Assembly: GCF_031020795.1 (NCBI RefSeq) | Contig: NZ_JAVHJP010000005.1 | Coordinates: 65,362 to 129,361, forward strand | Reading direction: 5' to 3' | Length of the DNA: 64,000 nt | From: Hydrogenophaga pseudoflava | GTDB lineage: Bacteria > Pseudomonadota > Gammaproteobacteria > Burkholderiales > Burkholderiaceae_C | Shown here: positions 10,051-19,556 of the stretch, one piece after another | Numbering within the stretch: the stretch's first letter is position 1 | Layout: each line of letters opens with the position of its first letter | The notes under the pieces: generated by a model | Told to the model about the DNA's origin: nothing | Seen by the model: only the letters and a program-made list of their open reading frames with translations | The model's database searches: none | Translations under genes and position numbers: made by a program

Positions 10051-10573
10051 AGCGAATGAGACCTTTGTGGAGTTGCGGTTCGCGCCCGGCCATCAGGTCC
10101 TGCAGCAGCTGCCAAAAGGCGTCGGCCGGCGGCGGGCAACCGGGCAGTGCGTGGTCGATGGGCACGACCTCGTGGATGGGCCGCACGCGGTTGAGCGGCA
10201 GCGGCAGCTCGGGGTCGTTGGGCACCTCGCCGTAGACGGCTTTCATCATCTCACCCACGTCCAGGTGGTTGCGCAGCGCCGGCAGCCCACCGGTGATGGC
10301 GCAGGCGCCCACGGCCACCAGCACGCGGCACTGGTCGCGGAAGGCGCGCAGCACCTCGACATTCTCGGCGTTGCACAGGCCCCCTTCGATCAGGCCAATG
10401 TCGCAGGGGCCGACGGTCTTGATGTCGGTCAGGGGCGAGCGGTCGAACGTGATGTGCTCGATCAGATCGAACAGGCGCTCGTCGATGTCGAGGAAGGACA
10501 TGTGGCAGCCGAAGCAGCCGGCCAGCGAGACCGTGGCGACGCGCCACTTGCGGGAAGTGGTTTCTGCCTTCAT
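10043..10573 (-). CDS. hoxY: NAD-reducing hydrogenase small subunit HoxY
   Basis: This 176-residue small subunit carries the single [4Fe-4S] cluster next to the NiFe site of HoxH. The cluster ligands lie in LAGCFGCHMSFLD, GLCNAENVE, VGACAITGG and LPGCPPPAD. No export signal is present, consistent with a soluble enzyme. It is somewhat shorter than the roughly 209-residue Cupriavidus HoxY, mainly at the N-terminus. The ATG at 10573 was chosen because it overlaps the hoxU stop in the same ATGA arrangement used across the cluster, and the cluster motif starts about 18 residues later. Confidence 0.94.
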   Translation of the reverse strand: MKAETTSRKWRVATVSLAGCFGCHMSFLDIDERLFDLIEHITFDRSPLTDIKTVGPCDIGLIEGGLCNAENVEVLRAFRDQCRVLVAVGACAITGGLPALRNHLDVGEMMKAVYGEVPNDPELPLPLNRVRPIHEVVPIDHALPGCPPPADAFWQLLQDLMAGREPQLHKGLIRYD

Positions 10574-11265
10574 CCGCGCGTCTCCGCATCGTCGAAAGTG
10601 CGCTGGCCGTAGGGCTGGGCAAAGCCGACGCGCTTGGGCAGCAGCGCCCCCACCGGGCAGAGGTGGGCCGCGCGGTCCTCGACCGACAGGGCGCTGTCGC
10701 CGAGCCGGCCACTCTCGCTGTCGATCAGCAGCCTGGCGCCGATGCCGTGGCCGCCGATGGCGAACACGCGCTTGCCGTCGAGCTCGTCGCTGGCGCGCAC
10801 GCAGAGCTGGCAGAGGATGCAGCGGTTGGGCTCGAACCAGACGTCGGGGTGGCTCGCGTCCACCGGGCGTTCGGGATGCAGCGGCTCGTAGTGCAGGTCG
10901 GTCATACCGGCGCGTTCGGCCTGGTGCTGCAGCTGGCAGTGGCCGCTCTTTTCGCAGCCGGGGCAGAAATGGTTGCCTTCGACGAACAGCATCTGCAGCA
11001 GGTGCAGGCGCCGCGCTTTCAATGCGTCGGTGTGGCACTCCACGCGCTGGCCCGCCACAGCGGGCGTGGCGCAGGCCGCCACCGGCCGGCCATCGGCCAC
11101 CACGGTGCACAACCGGCAAGACGCGCTGGCCGAGACGCCTTCGTGCCAGCACAGGTGCGGCACCTCGTGGCCGGCGCGCTGGGCGGCCTGCAGGATGGTG
11201 TCGCCGGCTTGCAGCGGGACGGGCTGACCGTCGAAGTCGAAGGTGTCGGAAGACATGGTGTTCAT
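10570..11265 (-). CDS. hoxU: HoxU, iron-sulfur subunit of the diaphorase module
   Basis: This 231-residue NuoG-like protein carries electrons between HoxF and HoxY. It opens with a plant-ferredoxin-like [2Fe-2S] domain (CWHEGVSASASCRLC plus a later cysteine in ACATPAV). A His-Cys-Cys-Cys region (HFCPGCEKSGHC) follows, and then one [4Fe-4S] set (RCILCQLCVRAS with HLCPVGAL). This matches the short NuoG N-terminal segment found in NAD-reducing hydrogenases. An alternative start three codons downstream (MSSDTF) is possible. The first codons overlap the hoxF stop. Confidence 0.94.
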   Translation of the reverse strand: MNTMSSDTFDFDGQPVPLQAGDTILQAAQRAGHEVPHLCWHEGVSASASCRLCTVVADGRPVAACATPAVAGQRVECHTDALKARRLHLLQMLFVEGNHFCPGCEKSGHCQLQHQAERAGMTDLHYEPLHPERPVDASHPDVWFEPNRCILCQLCVRASDELDGKRVFAIGGHGIGARLLIDSESGRLGDSALSVEDRAAHLCPVGALLPKRVGFAQPYGQRTFDDAETRG

Positions 11266-13090
11266 CCTCCCCGGTGTTCGGTCGACAGGTGCGCGCCCGG
11301 ATCGGTCCGCCCGGTCGCGCGGCGTGCCAACGAGAGCTCGGCGTCGAGGTCGATGTCGGGCTGGAACTGCGCCGCCGTGCTGCGCTGGGCATAGACCTCG
11401 CCGAAGTGCGCCAGGGTGTCGCGCAGCGGGTTGCAGGCCGAGACGCCCAGGCCGCAGTGGGTGCCGCTGTGCAGCAGTTCGTCCAGTTCGTGCAGACGCG
11501 CGATGTCGAAGGCCGAGCCGCGTCCGGCCCCGCGCTCATGGGCCAGTTTGTCCAGCCGGCGCACCACCAGCTCGGTGCCCACACGGCACGGCGTGCACAG
11601 GCCGCAGCTTTCGTGGGCGAAAAAGCGAGCGAAATGCCGCGCGACCTCGAACAGGTCGCGGGTGGCGTCGAACACCATCAGGGCGCCGGCGCTCGGCAGG
11701 TCTTCGAAGGCGATGGCGCGATGGAAACCGCTGGCCGGCACGCAACTGCCCGACGGCCCGCCCACCTGCACCGCCTGCGGGTGGCGCGCGCCACAGTCGG
11801 CCAGGATCTGCGCCAGCGGCGTGCCCAGCGGGTACTCGTAGAGGCCGGGGCGCTCGCAGTCGCCCGAGACCGAATGGATCTTGGTGCCGGTGGACCCGGG
11901 CGTGCCCAGGCCGGCCCACCAGGCGCCGCCGCGGCGCGCGATGTGGGCCACGGCGACCAGGGTCTCGACGTTGTTGACGACCGTCGGCCGGCCGATGTAC
12001 CCGCGCTGCACCGGGAACGGCGGACGGATGCGCGGTGTGCCACGTTTCCCCTCCAGCGACTCGATCAGCGCCGACTCCTCGCCGCAGACGTAGGCGCCGG
12101 CGCCGAGGTGGATGGCGATGTCGAAGTGAAAACCGTCCACGCCACCGGCATTGCGCCCGAGCAGGCCGTTCGCGCGGCGGCGTTGCAGCACCGATTCGAG
12201 GTGGTTCAGCAGAAAGCGGTATTCGCCACGCAGGTAGACCAGTCCGGTCTGCGCGCCGATGGCGCGAGCGGCCAACGTCATGCCGTCGAACAGTTCGTCG
12301 GCGTGGCGGTGGAGCAGCACCCGGTCCTTGAAGGTGCCGGGCTCGCCCTCGTCGGCATTGCAGACCACGCAACGCTGGCCGCCAGGCGCATCGGCCTCGG
12401 CGCAGGCGCGCCATTTGCGCGCGGTCGGGAAGCCCGCGCCGCCGCGGCCGCGCAGGCCCGACCGTTCGACTTCATTCAGCAGATCAGCGGGTTCGCGGGC
12501 CAGCACAGTGGACAGCGACGGAGCATCACCGGGCAGACCCTGCAGCAGCACGTCGGCCCGGCGGACGTGGTCCTGCACCTCGAACCATTCGGCCGTCCAG
12601 TCCTCGGGCGGCACCCCGGCGAGCAACCGGTCGGCGAGCTGGTCCACGCGTGCGGCGTCCAGCCGCGTCACCACCTCGTGGTGGTTGACCAGCAGCGCCG
12701 GGCCCTGGTCGCACAGGCCGGTGCAGGAGCAGCGGTCGACGCTGAAGCGGCTCAGCGCATCGACCCCGCCCGGGGCAATGCCCAGGCGCTCGCACAGCTG
12801 CGCCATCAGCGCCTCGCTGCCGGCCATGCGGTCGGTGATGTTGTCGGAGAACAGCACGTGCACCCGGCCGACCGGACGCAGGTGAAAAAAGCGGTAGAAG
12901 CTGGCCACGCCTTCGACATGGGCGAGGGTCAGACCCAGCGCGCGACCGATGTGGGCCAGCAGATCGCGCGGCAACCAGTGGGTCTGCGCCTGCGTTTCGC
13001 GCAGCACCTGCACCAGCGCGTGCGGGTCGTGCTGCCAGCGCGCCAGCACCGCGTCGGCGGCGTGGAAAGCGCGGGGCTGGTCGAAAGCGG

Positions 13091-13094
<4 letters not shown>
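11262..13094 (-). CDS. hoxF: HoxF, NAD-binding diaphorase subunit
   Basis: This 610-residue flavoprotein is the NADH/NAD-reactive end of the soluble hydrogenase. Residues of about 1-160 form a NuoE-like thioredoxin-fold domain with CSCTGLCDQGPALLV. The rest is NuoF-like, with an FMN/NAD-binding RGRGGAGFPTARKW loop, GAGAYVCGEESALIES, and the C-terminal [4Fe-4S] motif SCGLCTPCRVG with its fourth cysteine in SACNPL. The length is close to the Cupriavidus enzyme. Its start codon overlaps the hoxA stop (ATGA at 13091-13094), so the soluble hydrogenase genes follow the regulator gene with no separate promoter visible. Confidence 0.96.
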
Positions 13095-14524
<1,430 letters not shown>

Positions 14525-14559
14525 CGGATCATGCAGCGGGGGCGGGGTCACGGCGGCGC

Positions 14560-16398
14560 TCAGCGGTGGGTGGCGAGGTGGCGCGGTGTCCAGGCATGCG
14601 GCAGCTTGTGCACGAAGTGGTGCCGGGCCACGTGGTAGCTCGGGTCGAAGCCGTAGAAGTTGCGGTGCATGCGCGCCAGTTCCTGTTCGCGGTAGCGGGC
14701 CAGCGGGCAGTGCGCCTCGTCGGCGGCACGCCGGGCCTGTTTGGCCGCCACCTGTTCGGGATGATTGTAGGAGCCGGCCAGGGCCAGCGCACGTTCGATG
14801 ACGCGGGTTTCGTAGCCCTCGCGCGGCCCCTCGTCGCAGGCGTCGACCAGGCCCATGCGCTGCGCGTCGGTGGCGCGCAGCGGCAGGCGGCCGGCCATCA
14901 GGTCGCGCGCGCCGGCCTCGCCCAGGCGGCGTGGCAGCAGGTAGGTCCAGTACTCCGAGCCGTAGAGGTTGCCCATGTTCTTGTAGTGCGGGTTGAGCAC
15001 CACGCCCTCGTGCGCCCAGACATGGTCGGCCGCGAGCGCCAGGAACACGCCGCCCGCGCCCGCGTTGCCGCGCATCACGCTCACGGTGAGGCGGTCGGTG
15101 GTCTCCAGCACCGCCAGCGCCACATCGTCCATGGCCTGTATGTTGCGCCAGGACTCGTCGGCTGCGCTGTCGCCGGGGCGGTGCGCCGCGGCCTCGATGC
15201 TGTTGAGGTCGATGCCGTTGCTGAAGAAGCCCTCCCCCCCCATGAGCAGCAGCACCTGCGTCGGCCGCTTGCGCACGGCCAGCAGTGCGGCGCGCAGGCG
15301 CTCGCAGCGGTCGGTGCTCATGGCGCCGTTGCAGAAGTCGAAGCTCAGGCAGCCCACGCGCGCGCCCGCGGGACCGTGTTCGGTGTAGCGCAGTTCGGCC
15401 CACTCGTCCTCGGCCCGCATCAGCGGCGCGGGCCGCTGCGGCAGCGCCGCCGCCTCGGCCGCGAACAGTTCGACCGCCGCCTGCTTGAAATGCCCCTGAC
15501 CGGGCGCTGTGCCCGGCGGATCGGCCAGCCGTGCCTGGCCGATCCACACCCCGCCATCGACCGTGCGGCGCAGCAGCGCGCCGTCACGCACCGCCAGCGG
15601 TTCGCCCGGCGCACGCCCCGCGAATTCGGCGACGACCGCGGCGCTGGCCGGGTGGGCGTCGCCCAGGTAACAGGGCCGGCCCCAGAGCGCGTCCAGCACG
15701 CCGGGCTGGCCGTCGGCGCAGCGCAGCCGGGCCAGCACGGTGGCGGTGTCGTCGCGCGACCAGTGAATGGCGCGGTCGGCCTGCTTCATCGCCGGACGCC
15801 AGCCACGCCCCCACGCTCCGCCGCTGCGCGGGTCGCTGCCCCAGGACAGGGAAGGGTCCCGGTCCTTGCCGGGTCCGGAGGCTGATTCGCCTTGGGGCGG
15901 CCCGGCGGCGAATCGTCCTGCAGGCGCCTCGCGCTCGCCGGCTGCGAAGCGCTCCACCACCGCCAGCGTGGCCTGCAGTGCGGCGCGGGTCACCTCGCGC
16001 CGGTACAGGTGGCCCTTGGTGGTGGCGCGCATGTCGAACGACGCGTGGGCCCAGACCGGGCCGGCGTCGAACTCGCCGTCGGCCTGCAGCACGGTCACGC
16101 CCCAGCGCGGCTGGCGCGCGAGCACCGCCCAGTCCAGCGCGCTCGGTCCCTGGTCGCCCGGCGGGCCGGGGTGCACCACGAAACAGGGCACGCGCTGCCA
16201 GACCGAGGCCGGGATGCGGCGTTTGAGAAAAGGCGCCAGCACCAGGTCGGGCTGCGCGAGGGCCACCGCCCCTTCGGTCACGCTGTCGGCGATGTCCAGC
16301 TCGACACTCACTCGGTGCCCGCGCGCGCGCAGCTCGGCGTACAGGCGCTGGCTGAGGCTGTTGAAGCTGTGGCAGAGCAGCAGGATGCGCAGGGACAT
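14560..16398 (-). CDS. hoxX: HoxX/HypX, CO-ligand synthesis protein for aerobic hydrogenase maturation
   Basis: This 612-residue two-domain enzyme makes the active-site CO from a one-carbon unit when O2 is present. The N-terminal half is formyltransferase-like, with VVHPGPPGDQGPSALDW at about 74-90. The C-terminal half is an enoyl-CoA-hydratase/isomerase fold (GGEGFFSNGIDLNSIE, MRGNAGAGGVFLALAAD). Its presence supports hydrogenase activity in air. Residues of about 162-198 are Gly/Pro/Ser-rich and coincide with a dispersed intergenic repeat at the DNA level (see the repeat at 15807-15911), inserted just before the conserved RGWRPAMKQADRAIHWS segment. The frame is kept, so the protein is probably made; whether the insert affects activity is unknown. 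Confidence 0.94.
   Translation of the reverse strand: MSLRILLLCHSFNSLSQRLYAELRARGHRVSVELDIADSVTEGAVALAQPDLVLAPFLKRRIPASVWQRVPCFVVHPGPPGDQGPSALDWAVLARQPRWGVTVLQADGEFDAGPVWAHASFDMRATTKGHLYRREVTRAALQATLAVVERFAAGEREAPAGRFAAGPPQGESASGPGKDRDPSLSWGSDPRSGGAWGRGWRPAMKQADRAIHWSRDDTATVLARLRCADGQPGVLDALWGRPCYLGDAHPASAAVVAEFAGRAPGEPLAVRDGALLRRTVDGGVWIGQARLADPPGTAPGQGHFKQAAVELFAAEAAALPQRPAPLMRAEDEWAELRYTEHGPAGARVGCLSFDFCNGAMSTDRCERLRAALLAVRKRPTQVLLLMGGEGFFSNGIDLNSIEAAAHRPGDSAADESWRNIQAMDDVALAVLETTDRLTVSVMRGNAGAGGVFLALAADHVWAHEGVVLNPHYKNMGNLYGSEYWTYLLPRRLGEAGARDLMAGRLPLRATDAQRMGLVDACDEGPREGYETRVIERALALAGSYNHPEQVAAKQARRAADEAHCPLARYREQELARMHRNFYGFDPSYHVARHHFVHKLPHAWTPRHLATHR
15807..15911 (-). repeat. Dispersed repeat captured in frame inside hoxX, copy D
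   Basis: Bases 15807-15842 are an exact reverse-complement match over 36 bases to 39428-39463, an intergenic repeat. Further along, 15889-15905 again shares the CTTGGGGCGGCCCGGC block flanked by GATTC/GAATC arms, as in the 39381-39414 hairpin. So the element has the same two-part layout in both places, with a different spacer. Here it is translated as part of hoxX (residues of about 164-197) and contributes a low-complexity Gly/Pro/Ser insert. Confidence 0.8.
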
Positions 16399-16416
16399 GG
16401 CTCAGATGGCGGGGTT

Positions 16417-16884
16417 TCAGCGGCGCAGGGCGTCGATCTCGCGCTCGGCCTGCTTGCGCCCCATGTAGATGGCGAGCTTGGACTGGATGCCGTCGAGCGC
16501 CGCCTGGTACTGCGCGACGGTGCGCGCGGCCAGCAGCTCCTGCGCCACCGTGGGCGTGTCGGGCCCGAAGTGCGGCTGCAGCGTCTGCCAGGCGCGGCGC
16601 TGCAGGGCCAGCAGGCGCTGCGGTTCGTCCGCTTCGGGTGCGGGCGCCACGGTGGGCGGCGGCGCGGTCTTGGGCGCGGCCGGCACCGGCTCGATCAGGT
16701 GCAGCGACAGCAAGGTCTCCAGATGCCCGCGCACATCGCCCAGGCCCTTGGCCAGCAGCGCCTGCACGCTGTCCACCCCGTTCACCAGGATCAGCAGCTG
16801 CCGCGCGGCCGGCACCAGGCCCGCGCTGCGCTGCGCAATCTCGGCCTTGCCACTCTCCGTCTTGCGAAACACCAGACCAGACAT
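16417..16884 (-). CDS. Conserved small protein of unknown function between hypE and hoxX
   Basis: This 155-residue protein has two predicted parts. An N-terminal helical domain (about 1-65, MSGLVFRKTESGKAEIAQ to SLHLIEPV) resembles a type of short domain seen in many Burkholderiales proteins of unknown role, and its shape could suit a winged helix. An Ala/Pro-rich linker (about 67-90) leads to a helical C-terminal part ending in charged residues (YMGRKQAEREIDALRR). There is no signal peptide or metal motif. It lies 18 bases before hoxX in the hydrogenase operon, after a repeat-bearing gap downstream of hypE. A role in hydrogenase biology is inferred from position only. The ATG at 16884 is preferred over the longer frame, which would begin inside the repeat. 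Confidence 0.72.
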   Translation of the reverse strand: MSGLVFRKTESGKAEIAQRSAGLVPAARQLLILVNGVDSVQALLAKGLGDVRGHLETLLSLHLIEPVPAAPKTAPPPTVAPAPEADEPQRLLALQRRAWQTLQPHFGPDTPTVAQELLAARTVAQYQAALDGIQSKLAIYMGRKQAEREIDALRR

Positions 16885-16916
16885 CCCACGTCTCCTCGTC
16901 TCTTGTCGTATCCAAC

Positions 16917-17050
16917 ACCGTCCTCGGCGCGAGGGGCCACCACCAGGGGCACCGTGGAACCGGCTCCGCCGGGCCACAGGTGCCGTCCCCCTGCCCAGCG
17001 CCGAAGGCGCGCCAGAGCGGGGGGAAGCCGCGCAGCGGCGCAGGGGGGTG
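16917..17050 (-). repeat. Dispersed GC-rich intergenic repeat, copy B
   Basis: This is the reverse-orientation relative of the mreD-mrdA repeat. GTGGAACCGGCTCCGCCGGG and following bases (16954-16978) match 582-606 with two differences, and a GC-rich palindromic section (AAGCCGCGCAGCGGCGCAGG) follows. It fills most of the 169-base gap between hypE and the next gene, the only gap of more than about 35 bases between hoxK and hoxJ. It could form strong hairpins in the transcript and so modulate expression of hoxX onward. Confidence 0.72.
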
Positions 17051-17053
17051 TCG

Positions 17054-18166
17054 TCAACAAATCCTGGGCAGCTGTTCTCCGCTCAGCCAGTCCACCACGC
17101 GCCGCCCACCGAAGCGCGTGGCCATCTGCACGAAATGGTGCGGGTCGGTGGTGACCTCTCCGATGCGGGCCGCGTCCTGCCCCAGCGGGTGGGCGCGCAT
17201 GGCGGCGAGCACGGCCTCGGCCGCCTCGGGCGCCACCACCGCAATCAGCTTGCCCTCGTTGGCCACGTAGAGCGGGTCCAGGCCCAGCAGCTCGCAGGCC
17301 GCGTCCACCTGCGGCTTGACGGGAATGGCCGCCTCCTGCAGCAGCATGCCCACGCCCGACTGGCGCGCGACCTCGTTGAGCGTGGTGGCCAGGCCGCCGC
17401 GCGTCGGGTCGCGCAGCACGCGCACGGCGCCCGGTGCGGCCGCCAGCATCGCGGCCACCAAGGTGTGCAGGGCGGCGGTGTCGCTCTCGATGGTGGTCTC
17501 GAAGGCCAGCGACTCGCGCTGTGAGAGCACGGCCACGCCGTGGTCGCCGATGCTGCCCGAGACCAGCACCACGTCGCCCGGCCGCGCGTGGCGCCCGCTG
17601 ATGGACACGCCCGGCGGCAGCACGCCGACGCCGGTGGTGCTGATGAACACGCCGTCGCCCTTGCCCTGCTCCACCACCTTGGTGTCGCCGGTCACCACCG
17701 GCACGCCGGCCTCGCGCGACGCCGCGGCCATGCTCTGCACGATGCGCTGCAGGTCGGCCAGCGGGAAGCCTTCTTCGATGATGAAGCTCGCGCTCAGGTA
17801 CAGCGGGCGTGCACCCGACATGGCCACATCGTTGACCGTGCCGTGCACCGACAGGCAGCCGATGTCGCCACCCGGGAAGAACAGCGGCGAGATCACGTGG
17901 CCGTCGGTCGCCATCACCAGGCGCCCCTCGGCCGGGTCGAAGGCCGGCAGCGCCAGCACCGCGCCGTCGTCGCCCTGGCGCAGGAACTGATTGTCGAAGG
18001 CCGCGAGGAACAGTTCCTCGATCAGCTGCGCCGCGGCCTTGCCGCCCGCGCCGTGGCCCATGTCGATGCGGCCGTGTTTGATGTCCAGCGGGCGGATGTA
18101 GTTCTTCTTCACGGGCTTGGGGGCGGGTGCCTCGCCGGCACCACCCTGGTCGTGTTCGGTTCTCAT
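17054..18166 (-). CDS. hypE: HypE, carbamoyl dehydratase forming thiocyanate for the active-site cyanide
   Basis: This 370-residue maturation enzyme of the PurM-like ATPase fold dehydrates the carbamoyl group transferred by HypF to its own C-terminal cysteine, producing the CN ligands. The protein ends in PRIC, the essential C-terminal cysteine motif. The N-terminal MGHGAGGKAAAQLI and the VVTGDTKVVEQGKGDGVF region are typical. The start at 18166 overlaps the hypD stop (ATGA). The N-terminal 25 residues are a charged extension rich in Pro/Lys, not part of the core fold. Confidence 0.96.
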   Translation of the reverse strand: MRTEHDQGGAGEAPAPKPVKKNYIRPLDIKHGRIDMGHGAGGKAAAQLIEELFLAAFDNQFLRQGDDGAVLALPAFDPAEGRLVMATDGHVISPLFFPGGDIGCLSVHGTVNDVAMSGARPLYLSASFIIEEGFPLADLQRIVQSMAAASREAGVPVVTGDTKVVEQGKGDGVFISTTGVGVLPPGVSISGRHARPGDVVLVSGSIGDHGVAVLSQRESLAFETTIESDTAALHTLVAAMLAAAPGAVRVLRDPTRGGLATTLNEVARQSGVGMLLQEAAIPVKPQVDAACELLGLDPLYVANEGKLIAVVAPEAAEAVLAAMRAHPLGQDAARIGEVTTDPHHFVQMATRFGGRRVVDWLSGEQLPRIC

Positions 18167-19323
18167 GGCGCGGTCTCCTCGACGGGTGCCGGCACGATGG
18201 GGATGTCGCGGAAGCGCCCGTAGGTGTAGTGCGCGGCGCAGGCGCCTTCGCTGGACACCATGCAGGAGCCGACCGGGTTCTCGGGCGTGCAGACGGTGCC
18301 GAAGATCTTGCAGTCGGTCGGGCGCTTGACGCCGCGCAGGATGGCGCCGCACTCGCAGGCCTTGTTGTCGGGCACCGACCGGTAGGCCAGGTCGAAGCGG
18401 CGCTCGGCGTCGAAGGCCGCGAAGGCTTCACGGATCTTGAGCGCGCTGTAGGGCACCTCGCCCAGGCCGCGCCACTCGAAACTGGGCCGCAGCTCGAACA
18501 CCTCGGACACCAGGGCCTGCGCGCGCAGGTTGCCCTCGGGCGTGACGGCGCGGGTGAACTCGTTCTCCACGTGCGCGGCACCGCGGTTGACCTGGCGCAC
18601 CAGCATCAGGATGGCCTGCATCACGTCCAGCGGCTCGAAGCCGGCGATCACCACCGGCTTGCGGTACTCCTCGGCGAAGTGCTCGTAGGGCTGGCTGCCG
18701 ATGACGATGCTCACGTGGGCCGGGCCGACGAAGCCGTCGATGGGCACGGTGCCGAACTGGCGCACCTCGGGCGATTCGAGGATGTGGGTGATGGCCGAGG
18801 GCGTGAGCACGTGGCAGCACAGCACGCTGAAGTTGGCCAGGCTTTCGCGCTGCGCGTCGCGGATGGCCAGCGCCGTGGGCGGCGTGGTGGTCTCGAAGCC
18901 GATGGCGAAGAACACCACCTCGCGCTGCGGGTTCGCGCGCGCGATGGCCAGCGCGTCGGCGGCCGAATAGACCATGCGGATGTCGCCGCCGCGCGCCTTG
19001 GCCTTGATGAGCGACAGGCTGTCGCTGGCCGGCACGCGCATGGTGTCGCCGTAGGTGCAGACGATGGCGTCGCGCTCCAGCGCGAGGCGGATCGCCAGGT
19101 CGATGCGGCCGATGGGCAGCACGCAGACCGGGCAGCCGGGGCCGTGGACCATGCGCACGTTGGACGGCAGCAGTTCGAGCACGCCGTAGCGGCTGATGGC
19201 GTGGGTGTGGCCGCCGCAGAACTCCATGAAGCTGTAGGCGCGCTGCGGGTCGGCCTCGGCGCGGATGCGTTCACCAATCTGGCGCGCGAGGTCTCCGTCG
19301 CGGAATTCGTCGATGTATTTCAT
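18163..19323 (-). CDS. hypD: HypD, Fe(CN)2CO assembly scaffold
   Basis: This 386-residue iron-sulfur protein forms, with HypC, the platform on which the Fe(CN)2CO unit is built. Conserved elements are CGGHTHAISRYG near the N-terminus, HGPGCPVCVLP, GFETTTP, and the C-terminal cysteine-rich [4Fe-4S] region (ECGAILRG, DCKIFGTVC, GSCMVSSEGAC). The length is typical for the family. It overlaps hypC and hypE by four bases on each side, indicating tight translational coupling. Confidence 0.97.
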   Translation of the reverse strand: MKYIDEFRDGDLARQIGERIRAEADPQRAYSFMEFCGGHTHAISRYGVLELLPSNVRMVHGPGCPVCVLPIGRIDLAIRLALERDAIVCTYGDTMRVPASDSLSLIKAKARGGDIRMVYSAADALAIARANPQREVVFFAIGFETTTPPTALAIRDAQRESLANFSVLCCHVLTPSAITHILESPEVRQFGTVPIDGFVGPAHVSIVIGSQPYEHFAEEYRKPVVIAGFEPLDVMQAILMLVRQVNRGAAHVENEFTRAVTPEGNLRAQALVSEVFELRPSFEWRGLGEVPYSALKIREAFAAFDAERRFDLAYRSVPDNKACECGAILRGVKRPTDCKIFGTVCTPENPVGSCMVSSEGACAAHYTYGRFRDIPIVPAPVEETAP

Positions 19324-19556
19324 CGTGCGGCTCCTTCCTCTTCCGCCTGCATTTCGGCGAACAGCGCCAGCGTCTTTTCGGCCTCTTCCGGGTCGATCAT
19401 GCCGATGGCGTGGCCCACGTGCACGATCACGTAGTCGCCGACCTCGGCCTCGGGCACCAGGGCGATGGACACGGGCTTGCGGATGCCGCCGAGGTCGACC
19501 ACCGCCTGGTCGTGGTCACGCTTCTCGACGAGGCGCGCGGGAATGGCTAGGCACAT
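19320..19556 (-). CDS. hypC: HypC, hydrogenase maturation chaperone
   Basis: This 78-residue chaperone begins with MCLAIP, in which Cys2 binds the iron unit and the large subunit precursor. The VGDYVIVHVGHAI core and the acidic C-terminal helix are characteristic. It delivers the Fe(CN)2CO group from HypD to the large subunits. It overlaps the end of hypF by ten bases and the start of hypD by four. A second HypC-family protein, HoxL, is encoded in the same cluster and probably serves the membrane-bound enzyme. Confidence 0.95.
   Translation of the reverse strand: MCLAIPARLVEKRDHDQAVVDLGGIRKPVSIALVPEAEVGDYVIVHVGHAIGMIDPEEAEKTLALFAEMQAEEEGAAR

Noticed and set aside
14560-16398. hoxX as a gene disrupted by a repeat
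   Set aside because: The repeat keeps the reading frame and both conserved domains are complete, so the gene is probably expressed.
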